Part shown: piece after piece, positions 26,663 to 34,186 of the stretch | Numbering within the stretch: the first letter of the stretch is position 1 | Layout of the letters: the number at the start of each line of letters is the position of its first letter | From: Bacteroidota bacterium | Lineage (GTDB): Bacteria; Bacteroidota; Bacteroidia; 2-12-FULL-35-15 | Length of the DNA: 64,000 nucleotides | Reading direction: 5' to 3' | Assembly (NCBI GenBank): GCA_029237775.1 | Contig: JAQZBR010000009.1 | Location: forward strand, 71,708-135,707 | Program-made: the position numbers and the translations under genes | Notes under the pieces: generated by a model | Told to the model about the DNA's origin: nothing | Database searches by the model: none | What the model saw: only the letters and a program-made list of their open reading frames with translations

Positions 26663-26800
26663 ACCGTTAAGGCCTATCGGAAACGTTAAAGGTTAAGGGC
26701 AGAAGTCAAACGTTAATAGTTAAGCGTTAAATAGATTAATATTCGTTTAAGAAAAACAATTACTAACCAATCTGTGTAAATCCGTATAATCTGTGGTTAA
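26663..26800. repeat. Degenerate CGTTAA and AATCTGTGTAAATCCG repeats
   Basis: Upstream of the DUF502 gene, CGTTAA/GGTTAAG/GTTAAGCGTTAA words recur between 26663 and 26732. Near the nadD stop, 26767-26800 reads as a self-similar phrase (aatctgtgtaaatccg, then taatctgtggttaa). Both are short, degenerate and non-coding. Confidence 0.5.
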
Positions 26801-26803
26801 CAC

Positions 26804-27379
26804 TTACTTTTCATAGAAGTGCATTTCCCGGATATAATTCCAGACAGGTTCCGGGAAAAAATAAGGAATATTCTTCTTTTCCCTGATAGCCTGGCGAAGC
26901 ATTGTGGATGAGATCTCCACCTGAGGGGCATTCACAAACTTCACTTTCTCGTGTGTGCGGAGATCACTATCGGCACTTCCGTGACGAGGGTAAACATAAA
27001 GGTGATGATACTTTAAGATCTCCTCATAATTCTTCCATTTATGAAACGAAACGAGATTATCGGCACCCATAATTAAAACAAAATCATTCTCCGGATACTT
27101 TTCTTTCAGGTGTGCCAGCGTATTCACGGTGTATGAGGGCTGAGGCAATTTAAACTCTACGTTGCTCGCCTGGAGATGAGGATTAGCTTCGATCGCCACC
27201 TGCACCATTTGTAAACGATGGCGTTCGTCCAGCAATGATGCCTTTTCTTTATGAGGATTATGTGGTGAAATTACAAACCACACCTTATCGAGATCGGTGA
27301 ACTCCAGCATATAATTAGCAAGCACCATGTGCCCGATATGAATGGGATTAAAAGAACCGAAGAACAAGCCAACCTTCAT
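26804..27379 (-). CDS. nadD: Nicotinate-nucleotide adenylyltransferase
   Basis: NadD adenylates nicotinate mononucleotide to deamido-NAD in NAD synthesis. The 191 residues start GLFFGSFNPIHIGHM, containing the GxFxPxHxGH nucleotidyltransferase motif. KVWFVISPHNPHKEK, FVLIMGADNLVSFHKWKNYEEIL and SSTMLRQAI (the C-terminal ISxT/SxxR motif) follow. Length is normal. It is isolated between repeat-rich spacers, with a TACGAAT repeat cluster directly at its 5' end. Confidence 0.96.
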   Translation of the reverse strand: MKVGLFFGSFNPIHIGHMVLANYMLEFTDLDKVWFVISPHNPHKEKASLLDERHRLQMVQVAIEANPHLQASNVEFKLPQPSYTVNTLAHLKEKYPENDFVLIMGADNLVSFHKWKNYEEILKYHHLYVYPRHGSADSDLRTHEKVKFVNAPQVEISSTMLRQAIREKKNIPYFFPEPVWNYIREMHFYEK

Positions 27380-27390
27380 GGTACGGATAT

Positions 27391-27440
27391 CGAATAAAAT
27401 ACGAATATACGAATCTGAGTAAGGATAACGAATGAAAAAC
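27391..27440. repeat. TACGAAT repeat cluster upstream of nadD
   Basis: Words cgaataaaatacgaatatac, acgaatctg, aacgaatg and aacgaatt are packed in 50 bases directly upstream of the nadD start. A longer cluster with the identical tacgaatatac core lies at 31691. Confidence 0.55.
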
Positions 27441-27483
27441 GAATTAGGAATCTGTTTAGAACAATTTGGGGTTGATCAGTTTG

Positions 27484-27562
27484 TCACACCGACCGCAGCG
27501 GAGGACTCTTATTCGTGCGATTGCCAGTTCGAGTTGGATCTTTCGGCAAGCTCGAGATGACA
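27484..27562. repeat. Intergenic element with TGTCAC...GATGACA ends
   Basis: The stretch begins tgtcacaccgaccgcagcgg (from 27482) and ends tcggcaagctcgagatgaca. The ends are short inverted repeats, and the wording resembles the GATGAC element family at 20836 and 29297. Confidence 0.45.
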
Positions 27563-27565
27563 ACC

Positions 27566-27979
27566 CTACTTCAACCACATGAACACTTTTGGATTATTCT
27601 CAAACTCAGAAAGGTCTTTGCTGTTAAGTATTACAATAAAATCGATCAGGGGAATCAATCCAAAGCATCCGCCAAATGTGGCCACATACACAACAGGCAC
27701 CCATGGTTTGCAACCGAGCATGACACGATGCGCACCCATAAACCCAAAAGGAAAAGGAAAGGCAAGCGCAGCAGAGAGCAACTTTTTTCTTTTCGCTTCA
27801 TCCATTTTCGGAAAGCGCTTTATAAGCACCTCCTCAGATAACCTGAGTCTGGAAGTATCCGCTGTGCTCAAAGTATCCAAAGCACGTAAGCTGACGGTGG
27901 GTAGAAAAGAATTTGATTGACCAGAAAACAGCTTTCCCGTAAAAAGCATCATCAACAATACAAGAAAAGCTTTGTTCAT
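27566..27979 (-). CDS. TM2 domain membrane protein
   Basis: A 137-residue protein with a signal-like N-terminus (MNKAFLVLLMMLFTGKLFSG), a polar helical middle (about 30-85) and a C-terminal hydrophobic hairpin (AALAFPFPFGFMGAHRVMLGCKPWVPVVYVATFGGCFGLIPLIDFIVIL in summary form: FGFMGAHR... GLIPLIDF). The G-hR turn and PLIDF are TM2-domain hallmarks. It should sit in the inner membrane; the role of bacterial TM2 proteins is largely unknown. It lies between a repeat element and the superoxide dismutase terminator, and is probably transcribed from its own promoter. Confidence 0.75.
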   Translation of the reverse strand: MNKAFLVLLMMLFTGKLFSGQSNSFLPTVSLRALDTLSTADTSRLRLSEEVLIKRFPKMDEAKRKKLLSAALAFPFPFGFMGAHRVMLGCKPWVPVVYVATFGGCFGLIPLIDFIVILNSKDLSEFENNPKVFMWLK

Positions 27980-27988
27980 GATAGAGAA

Positions 27989-28020
27989 TAAAAAACCCGG
28001 ACCATGTTTACAGCCCGGGT
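27989..28020 (-). terminator. Terminator after superoxide dismutase gene
   Basis: Minus-strand stem acccgg/ccgggt (28020-28015 with 28000-27995) is followed by six T residues, shortly after the stop at 28032. Confidence 0.7.
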
Positions 28021-28031
28021 ATTATTAAAAA

Positions 28032-28637
28032 TTATTTTGCAGCGCTGAATCGCTTTGCTACTTCATTCCAGTTAACTACATTCCAGAAAGCCGCGATATA
28101 ATCAGGCCGTCTGTTCTGATAGTTCAGATAATATGCATGCTCCCACACATCCATTCCAAGGATTGGAGTTCCCTTCACCTCAGCAACATCCATCAATGGA
28201 TTGTCCTGATTAGGAGTTGATGAAACTGCAAGCTTACCGTCTTTAACGATCAGCCATGCCCATCCTGAACCGAAACGTGTTGCGCCTGCATTTGCAAACT
28301 GCGTTTTAAACTCTGCGAAAGATCCGAATGCTGAATTTATTGCTGCAGAAAGATCGCCAGTTGGCTCACCACCTGCATTCGGAGCCATAACTGTCCAGAA
28401 TAAAGAGTGGTTATAATGACCGCCACCGTTGTTACGAACAGGCATTGGATATTTTGAAATGTTTTTGCAGATCTCCTCAATGCTCATTTTTTCTGCATCT
28501 GTTCCTGCGATCGCATTGTTTAAGTTGGTCACATAAGCCTGGTGGTGCTTACCGTGATGAATTTCCATTGTTTTTGCATCAATGTGAGGTTGTAATGCAT
28601 CATACGCATATGGTAATTTTGGTAGTTCGAAAGCCAT
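28032..28637 (-). CDS. sodA: Superoxide dismutase, Mn-type (possibly cambialistic)
   Basis: A 201-residue Fe/Mn superoxide dismutase that turns superoxide into peroxide and oxygen. Metal ligands are in [18 protein letters not shown] and [19 protein letters not shown] (DxWEH signature). The outer-sphere residues are those of Mn enzymes: Gly in [10 protein letters not shown] and Gln in TPNQDNPLM, where Fe enzymes have Ala and a non-Gln residue. Mn use is therefore predicted, though some Bacteroidota enzymes accept either metal. No signal peptide, so cytoplasmic. A TACCTTTG -7 element lies 43 bases upstream. Confidence 0.93.
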   Translation of the reverse strand: MAFELPKLPYAYDALQPHIDAKTMEIHHGKHHQAYVTNLNNAIAGTDAEKMSIEEICKNISKYPMPVRNNGGGHYNHSLFWTVMAPNAGGEPTGDLSAAINSAFGSFAEFKTQFANAGATRFGSGWAWLIVKDGKLAVSSTPNQDNPLMDVAEVKGTPILGMDVWEHAYYLNYQNRRPDYIAAFWNVVNWNEVAKRFSAAK

Positions 28638-28679
28638 ATAAATTGTTTTTTAAAGGTTAAACATCAAAAATTTATCATT

Positions 28680-28687
28680 CAAAGGTA
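28680..28687 (-). promoter_or_regulatory. -7 element of sodA
   Basis: Minus-strand TACCTTTG fits TAnnTTTG, 43 bases before the ATG. The -33 region is not convincing. Confidence 0.5.
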
Positions 28688-28966
28688 TATAATTTTTAAG
28701 CTTCAGTTAATATAAAAACCTGATGAAATTATTCATTTTTTGCAGAGTGGCAGGGAATACCGATAACAGGACATAAGATTCTGTGTATGTAATAAAATCA
28801 ACACTTACTGAGGACTCTGCTTATCTTTCATGCAGCAGGGTTTAAATTGAGATGTTCTGAAAATATATATCCCGAAAAAAATCCGGAAGCAGGGTTTTCA
28901 ACATTTACATGTTCAAAGAAAGGGCTATCAAACTGATTATCAAATTTTTTGATATTGGTTTTTAAT

Positions 28967-28974
28967 TACCTTTG
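28967..28974 (+). promoter_or_regulatory. -7 element of the small lipoprotein gene
   Basis: TACCTTTG, 39 bases before the ATG at 29014, precedes an A/C-rich leader (acaaacaaacgaa) of the kind seen in highly expressed Bacteroidota genes. A TTTTTTG lies slightly closer than the usual spacing. Confidence 0.55.
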
Positions 28975-29013
28975 CGCACCAGATACTAGTACTAACCCAA
29001 ACAAACAAACGAA

Positions 29014-29235
29014 ATGAAAAAATTATTTACTTTATTGTTCGTTGCAGGCGCAATGAGCTTTGTAGCTTGCGGACCAAGCGCAGAAGAAAAAGCGAAAATG
29101 GAAGCTGATGCAAAAGCGAAAATGGACTCTTTATTCAATGCTGCTAGCCAGTCAATGACTACAGACACTACTGCTACTGCAATGCCTGATACTGCTGCAA
29201 CTGCTGCACCGGCTACAACTGAAGAGCATAAATAG
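29014..29235 (+). CDS. Small Ala/Thr-rich lipoprotein
   Basis: A 73-residue protein. Export signal MKKLFTLLFVAGAMSFVAC ends in a lipobox with Cys19. The mature part is a charged helix (SAEEKAKMEADAKAKMDSLF) followed by a low-complexity Thr/Ala/Pro tail (TDTTATAMPDTAATAAPATT). It should be an abundant-type, lipid-anchored small envelope protein. It has a consensus promoter, an A-rich leader and a strong terminator, so it is a monocistronic gene. I do not know its function. The 105-residue minus-strand ORF over it is a shadow. Confidence 0.8.
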   Translation: MKKLFTLLFVAGAMSFVACGPSAEEKAKMEADAKAKMDSLFNAASQSMTTDTTATAMPDTAATAAPATTEEHK

Positions 29236-29254
29236 TCTGTTTTAGAACAGCAAG

Positions 29255-29284
29255 AAAAAGCCTCGCAAATGCGAGGCTTTTTTG
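29255..29284. terminator. Strong bidirectional terminator
   Basis: Perfect stem agcctcgc/gcgaggct with an aaat loop; T run on the right and A run on the left serve the lipoprotein gene and the convergent S41 protease gene. Confidence 0.85.
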
Positions 29285-29296
29285 TTGTTAAGTATT

Positions 29297-29328
29297 TCCT
29301 GAGATCCATTCGCTGTGCTCAGGATGAC
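29297..29328. repeat. Single palindromic CCTGAG...CTCAGGATGAC element
   Basis: tcctgag/ctcagga arms enclose 11 bases and end in gatgac, like the element at 20836-20920. Confidence 0.5.
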
Positions 29329-29355
29329 AAAACAGTTAGACGAGAGATTCTTGTT

Positions 29356-30957
29356 CTATTTCATAATTTCAAGTGCTTTTTTCAGCACGTTATCCTCCGC
29401 CTGAAAAACAGGGTAGAACCCTTCATTGTTCCAGATGTTTCTAGCAATCAAAGCCTTCAGCTGATTCTTGAGTAAGGTCTCTGATTGTTTAATTTGCTGG
29501 TCGTTACGCTTCACCTTATTCTTTTCTGCGTAAGCTATAAATTGTTCAAGCACATCGTTCGTGATACTGAACTGCTTGCCATAATTTTCGGGTGTTTTAT
29601 AAGCTTTCAGCTTTAAGCGCTCCTTATCTGCATAAGCAAACGCGAAGTCGTTTACCAAACCTTTATACAAAACTTCACTTATGTAATGCGATCTTCCGCT
29701 TGTATCCAAAGGAACAAATACATCGGGTGTAATTCCACCTCCGCCATATACAGTCCGGCCTGAAAGGGTTTTATATTTAAGAGAATCCGCAAGCTTTATA
29801 CTATCAGCGTTTTCAAGCTCACCGCTTTTGTAGCGTTCATATTCTTCGCTGTAGTATGCTTCGATATCACCGTTATAAGGCTTCTGGATACATCTTCCGG
29901 AAGGAGTGTAATACCTTGCAATGGTTAAGCGCATTGCGGAACCATCACTGAATTCACTTTGCTCCTGAACCAATCCTTTCCCGAAAGAACGTCTTCCGAC
30001 AATGGTTGCACGGTCGTTATCCTGTAAAGAACCTGCAAGGATCTCACTTGCAGAAGCCGAGCCGTCATCGATCAGCACCACCAATTTTCCCGTCTCAAAT
30101 TCGCCTTTATCTGTGGCTTTGTAATCCTTACGGGGACGGGCTTTTCCCTGAGTGTAAAGAATTCCTTTCCCTGCATCCAGGAACTCATCCGCCATGCTCG
30201 TTGCAGTATTCAAATAACCGCCTCCATTTCCGCGAAGATCAATAATCAAATTCTGCATTCCCTTGTCCTTCAGCTTATGAAATGCCTCCATGTACTCATC
30301 ATACGTTGTTGCTGCAAAACGAGCGACCTTGATATATCCGGTCTTAGAATTAAGCATATAAGCAACGTCAACACTATGAATAGGAATTGTGCCGCGCGTG
30401 ATTGTAAAATCAACGAGGTCTTTCTTTCCTGCCCTTAGCACACTAACTTTTACTTTAGTCCCGCCCGGACCTTTCAAACGGTCCATAACCATTTTATTCG
30501 AGATCTTAATTCCTGCTACCGGCTTACCTTCCACTTTTACGATCCTGTCACCAGCCTGTAAACCCACAGCCTCTGCCGGACCACCGGAGATTGCATCGAT
30601 AACGCGGATCGTATCATCAACAATATTAAACTCCACTCCTATTCCTTCGAAATTGCCCTGCAAAGGCTCATTGTTGGCTGCAAGCTCTTCAGCCGAGATA
30701 TAGCTTGAGTGCGGGTCTAGCGTCTGAAGCATTGCAGTGATAGTTGATTCGACAAGCTTTTTATCATTGATAGTATCCACGTATTCGTGTTCGATGTATT
30801 TCAGGATCTCATCGATCTTGTTGTGGCTATTAACTGAGCTCACGCTGATCGGGCCTGCATTGGTAGTAAGATTAAATGTGCTTCCGATAAAGATTCCCAG
30901 AACCAGTATCAATGCAAAGAATATTGGAAGATATATGTAAAATTTTGGACGATTCAT
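29356..30957 (-). CDS. S41 family C-terminal processing peptidase (CtpA-like)
   Basis: The Met at 30957 (MNRPKFYIYLPIFFALILVLGIFIGS) is preferred over the track start at 30984, giving 533 residues with an N-terminal membrane anchor. An N-terminal helical region (VDTINDKKLVESTITAMLQTLDPHSSYIS), a PDZ domain (FEGIGVEFN..., AGDRIVKVEGKPV) and the S41 catalytic core follow. The core includes NLIIDLRGNGGG and DGSASASEILAG; SFGKGLVQ supplies the Lys of the Ser-Lys dyad. A helical C-terminal extension closes the protein. It should cut exported proteins at their C-termini in the periplasm. Promoter at 31036-31066. Confidence 0.94.
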   Translation of the reverse strand: MNRPKFYIYLPIFFALILVLGIFIGSTFNLTTNAGPISVSSVNSHNKIDEILKYIEHEYVDTINDKKLVESTITAMLQTLDPHSSYISAEELAANNEPLQGNFEGIGVEFNIVDDTIRVIDAISGGPAEAVGLQAGDRIVKVEGKPVAGIKISNKMVMDRLKGPGGTKVKVSVLRAGKKDLVDFTITRGTIPIHSVDVAYMLNSKTGYIKVARFAATTYDEYMEAFHKLKDKGMQNLIIDLRGNGGGYLNTATSMADEFLDAGKGILYTQGKARPRKDYKATDKGEFETGKLVVLIDDGSASASEILAGSLQDNDRATIVGRRSFGKGLVQEQSEFSDGSAMRLTIARYYTPSGRCIQKPYNGDIEAYYSEEYERYKSGELENADSIKLADSLKYKTLSGRTVYGGGGITPDVFVPLDTSGRSHYISEVLYKGLVNDFAFAYADKERLKLKAYKTPENYGKQFSITNDVLEQFIAYAEKNKVKRNDQQIKQSETLLKNQLKALIARNIWNNEGFYPVFQAEDNVLKKALEIMK

Positions 30958-30958
30958 T

Positions 30959-31150
30959 TCAGTTGGCAATATTACAGTAAACAATTGTTCAGTTGGCAGT
31001 TGGCAATTGATTCAATTGTCCGGTTAATTTTGGTACAAAGATAAGCATTCGATGAGGAGTAGACAATACTGAGTGGGCAGTTGACAATTGTTACTGTTGG
31101 TAAGTAAAACAAGTAGGGAACAATTCAGCTGGCAATCAACAGTAGGCAAT
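30959..31150. repeat. Degenerate CAGTTGGCA / CAATTG repeats
   Basis: CAGTTGGCA and variants (cagttgaca, cagctggca, cagtaggca) recur about seven times in 190 bases, interleaved with CAATTG. The S41 promoter is embedded in them. Confidence 0.55.
31036..31066 (-). promoter_or_regulatory. Promoter of the S41 peptidase gene
   Basis: Minus strand TTG (31066-31064), 20-base spacer, TATCTTTG (31043-31036): a full match to the Bacteroidota consensus, about 78 bases before the preferred start. Confidence 0.6.
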
Positions 31151-31234
31151 ATAAATGGAGTTCGCTTTGGCAAAGAATACTCTTCGACATTTAGATAAAG
31201 TTCGTAGAGAAATCAAGAAGATTCGAATTAATCC

Positions 31235-31693
31235 TTACTGTTTTTTGTATTGCTCTACATTTACACCGAATTTTCTAAGAAAATCGACACCTTCATCGCT
31301 GTTCAAGCCTTTAAAGGTTGCGTACGAATTAGTGAATATCACACGCTTGATGCCGGTGGTATAGATCACACGGGCACACGCAATGCATGGGGAAAGCGTA
31401 ACATACAAAGTCGATCCTTCGATGGAAACATTGTTTTTTGAAGCGTACAGGATCGCGTTCTGCTCAGCATGAAGCGCAAGGGAACAGCTGCCTTTGCTGT
31501 CGCGCGGACAACCATCCTGCGGCCATTCAATATCACAATTGTGAGTTCCCGCAGGTGGACCATTATATCCTAATGATACAATACGGGTATCTTTTGTCAG
31601 AACTGCGCCAACCTGAGCTTTCACACAATGGGAACGCTTGGCAAGGTTCTCTGCCAGTTCCATATAGATATCATCAAAGCTTGGTTTCACCAC
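31235..31693 (-). CDS. dCMP deaminase family protein
   Basis: A 152-residue zinc-dependent deaminase. The catalytic motif HAEQNAILYASKN supplies the zinc His and proton-shuttle Glu, and SPCIACARVIY supplies the two zinc Cys. The CDIEWPQDGCPRDSKGS insert is typical of the ComEB/dCMP deaminase branch, which converts dCMP to dUMP for thymidylate synthesis. Length is normal. It is flanked by repeats on both sides; a TACGAAT cluster covers its 5' end. Exact substrate (dCMP versus other nucleotides) is inferred from family only. Confidence 0.88.
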   Translation of the reverse strand: MVKPSFDDIYMELAENLAKRSHCVKAQVGAVLTKDTRIVSLGYNGPPAGTHNCDIEWPQDGCPRDSKGSCSLALHAEQNAILYASKNNVSIEGSTLYVTLSPCIACARVIYTTGIKRVIFTNSYATFKGLNSDEGVDFLRKFGVNVEQYKKQ

Positions 31694-31760
31694 TACGAAT
31701 ACGAATTAATACGAATATACACTACGAATTACAAATCTATACGAATGTACGAATCTGTGT
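31691..31760. repeat. TACGAAT repeat cluster upstream of dCMP deaminase
   Basis: The word tacgaat and close variants (tacgaatt, aatacgaatatac, tgtacgaatctg) occur about seven times in 70 bases, overlapping the deaminase start. Shares tacgaatatac and acgaatctg with the cluster at 27391. Confidence 0.6.
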
Positions 31761-31964
31761 TTGCTAAAATCAGTGGGGCGAAATTACGAATTAAAATTGG
31801 AGTTTGTTGTTGTTCGCAGCCAAACGGGCTTTATCTGAGAGAAGCTTCCCTTCGAGTAAGATTCCTAAACCGCGGTCGGAATCACATTTTTGGCAAATAA
31901 AAATATTTCTGAACTTAACAGGTTAACCGTCTACGAACTACTAACTCCTGTCTAAAAACTAAAT

Positions 31965-33341
31965 TCAAAAAGGAAACAACCTCTTCCCCATTCTTCCCTT
32001 TTGCTGCAGCCAGCTTTTGATGAGATCATTTGAATCGGGGTGCCCGTAAGAACGTTTCACCATCTCCTTTACATCGGCAGGAGAAGTAACAGGATCAGAA
32101 GCATCAAAATAGCCATAACCGCTGTATTTCCCATTCTCCACTAAAACTACGGATCGCTCCTCAGCAGTTCTTCCTTTATCAAGAAGCACAAAATTGGAAT
32201 GCTCAAAAACATATCGTTCGAGAATTTTGTTTGCACGCTTATTATAAAGTTCTACTTCCTCTTCACCTCCGCAGATACCATTGCACTTTTTGATCTGATG
32301 ATTAAAACATACAGATCCTTCTTCCATCAATCCGCAAAAGCGCAAACACAATTCATGCTCATCGATCCAGCTTTCCAGCCGTTCGCGGGCCGTTGAATAG
32401 GTTGTGAATGTCAACAATGTATTCTCCGCTTCTTCCGGAGTAACAATTTTGAAATTGATGATATTGTCCTTATCACGGAACCAGTCGATGGCATGGGTGA
32501 ACTCTTCTGATTTACGTACGCGATTGTAAACAGGCTTATGCTTTTTGATCTCCTCTGATTCCAGCAATAACGCGATCAACTCGCTTCCCGTTTTTACGAA
32601 ATCAACATTGTAAAGATCGTTGAGCATCTTCTTCCCTTTTTTATCATCACTGTTGAAATGACTGATTGCACGGTTATACATATTAACGCTTTTCCCGATG
32701 TAGATAATGTTTCCTTCCTTATCCAGAAAATAATAGACACCACATTCTTCCGGGATCTTATTTAAAACATACTGTTTGATCTTATCTATTCGCCTAACCA
32801 TGATCTCAGCAGCACCCATGTTCTTGTATTGTGGATGCTGGCTTTTCAGCCGGAGAAGCAAATCAAGAAGCTCGGCTGTGGCAAGTGCATCACCTTCTGC
32901 ACGATGGCGATTTTCAATATGAATATTTAAGCCAGCACATAGATTTCCTAAGCTATACGATAATCTGCCGGGCATTAATTTGCGGCTAAGCTTAACCGTA
33001 CAGAGCGTTTCACGTTTAAATTTCGCACCCAGACTTGCAAATTCTTCTTTGATGAAATTATAATCGAAAGATGCGTTATGAGCTACAAATACTCTCCCTT
33101 CTGTCATTTCCATGATCTTCTTTGCAACTTCATAGAACTTCGGAGCATCTGCAACCATTTCGTTTGTGATGCCAGAGATCTTTGTATAAAAAGGTGCGAT
33201 GAAACATTCGGGATTGATAAGGGAACTGAATTTATCAACGACAGTTAAGCCATCGTGGATAATGATCGCGATCTCAATGATGCGGCCTTTGGGATAAATA
33301 AATTTCCCTCCGCAGGTTTCTATGTCGACAATGGCAAACAT
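31965..33341 (-). CDS. DEDDh exonuclease fused to GIY-YIG endonuclease domain
   Basis: A 458-residue two-nuclease protein. Residues 1-165 are a DnaQ-like 3'-5' exonuclease (FAIVDIETCGG, the Exo I DxE; VFVAHNASFDYNF; HRAEGDALATAELL, the Exo III H...D). Residues about 195-275 are a UvrC/Cho-type GIY-YIG domain (CGVYYFLDKEGNIIYIGKSVNMYNR... with the downstream Glu in LLLESEEIKKHKPVYN). A Cys-containing C-terminal part (CFNHQIKKCNGICGG) resembles the UvrC/Cho family. The fusion suggests nick-then-degrade DNA repair. It is a stand-alone gene; the full uvrC is 19 kb away. Confidence 0.88.
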   Translation of the reverse strand: MFAIVDIETCGGKFIYPKGRIIEIAIIIHDGLTVVDKFSSLINPECFIAPFYTKISGITNEMVADAPKFYEVAKKIMEMTEGRVFVAHNASFDYNFIKEEFASLGAKFKRETLCTVKLSRKLMPGRLSYSLGNLCAGLNIHIENRHRAEGDALATAELLDLLLRLKSQHPQYKNMGAAEIMVRRIDKIKQYVLNKIPEECGVYYFLDKEGNIIYIGKSVNMYNRAISHFNSDDKKGKKMLNDLYNVDFVKTGSELIALLLESEEIKKHKPVYNRVRKSEEFTHAIDWFRDKDNIINFKIVTPEEAENTLLTFTTYSTARERLESWIDEHELCLRFCGLMEEGSVCFNHQIKKCNGICGGEEEVELYNKRANKILERYVFEHSNFVLLDKGRTAEERSVVLVENGKYSGYGYFDASDPVTSPADVKEMVKRSYGHPDSNDLIKSWLQQKGRMGKRLFPF

Positions 33342-33782
33342 TATTGAGAAGAAGATTTACGGTTTACAGTATTTAATGGTACGCGGATTTTCATCATTGA
33401 TTATAGATGTATATGAATTGCTGCATTTAATGGAACGCGGATCTTTATGATTGTTATGATTTAAAAGGATGATGCCTTCGGCATTATGATTTGTTATGAT
33501 TGCTGTGTGTTTTGCTGTGCTTACGAATGCTGTGTGCGCTGGTCATCCTGGACTTGTTTCAGGATCTGCGCGCTGGCTTTTTATTTATTTACTGTTTTAT
33601 TGCTTGAAGCTTAAAGTTACGATTTTGCTTCCATTTTTATAGGCTTTTCATAACTTTCTTTCCCGTGCCATCACGAGCAAACGCTCCATGTGTTTCAGTT
33701 CGAGCATATCGAAATTTCATTGGCCACTAATTTACTACAGTAATGTCGGAAGTGAAGCTACGGATTGTAGCATGAAGAAGCA
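33342..33782. other. 441-base intergenic region rich in short repeats
   Basis: No credible gene. Phrases atttaatggtacgcggat and atttaatggaacgcggat recur 69 bases apart, TTATGATT words recur four times (33448-33500), ccttcggc makes a small hairpin, and a GTCATCCTGGA arm lies at 33542-33566. The right 200 bases show nothing recognisable. Confidence 0.55.
33542..33566 (+). repeat. Single arm of the GTCATCCTGAA element
   Basis: Twenty-four of 25 bases match the left arm at 20836, and similarity continues into the next ten bases (tgcgcgctgg against tgtgcggtgg). Confidence 0.7.
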
Positions 33783-34175
33783 TTAAAGGAAGAAAAGCGT
33801 AAGTGCCTGCGTAAGGCCGTGCAGACTCGAAGGCTTTACAATATAGTCAATGGCTCCATGCCGCAAAGCTTCTTTAATGTCTTGCGCGCTCGAAGAGGTC
33901 GACAGCATGATCACCGGGATATTGCTGTGTATTTTGTGCGATTTTATCTTTTGCAGAAACTCCTGACCGTTCATAACAGGCATGTTCCTGTCAATAAATA
34001 TGTAATCCGGCTTTTCAACTTCAGGATTATTTAAAGCCATTAATGCCTGATGCCCGCTGAATAAAGGAATGAGCTTGACATTCCTGTTCACTTGCTTCAA
34101 TGCAAGCTTAAAGAATTCATGATCATCCGGATCATCATCTATTAACATACAATTTAATTCTTTCTTCGGCTCCAA
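33783..34175 (-). CDS. Single-domain response regulator
   Basis: A 130-residue CheY-like receiver domain with no output domain. Acidic pocket residues lie at DDDPDD (13-18), the phospho-acceptor is Asp62 (FIDRNMPVMNG), the switch Ser/Thr is in LSTSSS (about 92-93), and the conserved Lys is Lys114 (IVKPSS). It should relay phosphate in a two-component or phosphorelay system. No histidine kinase gene is near. It begins 11 bases after the stop of the AraC-type regulator, so the two are probably one transcript and may act in the same response. Confidence 0.92.
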   Translation of the reverse strand: MEPKKELNCMLIDDDPDDHEFFKLALKQVNRNVKLIPLFSGHQALMALNNPEVEKPDYIFIDRNMPVMNGQEFLQKIKSHKIHSNIPVIMLSTSSSAQDIKEALRHGAIDYIVKPSSLHGLTQALTLFFL

Positions 34176-34186
34176 TTTTCTATGTA

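Larger units (their letters stand above)
28638..29013. other. 376-base intergenic region between divergent sodA and small lipoprotein genes
   Basis: AT-rich and without a credible ORF. It holds the sodA -7 element (28680-28687, minus) and the lipoprotein -7 element (28967-28974, plus). I see no repeat, RNA gene or obvious operator in the central 280 bases. Confidence 0.6.

Noticed and set aside
28992-29309. 105-residue minus-strand ORF over the small lipoprotein gene
   Set aside because: It runs through the lipoprotein's terminator and is antisense to a gene with a promoter, lipobox and leader.
30959-31150. Possible CRISPR array in the CAGTTGGCA repeats
   Set aside because: Repeat units are short and degenerate with irregular spacing; no cas gene is in the window.
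31155-31364. 69-residue plus-strand ORF
   Set aside because: Overlaps the dCMP deaminase in antisense and arises in repeat sequence.
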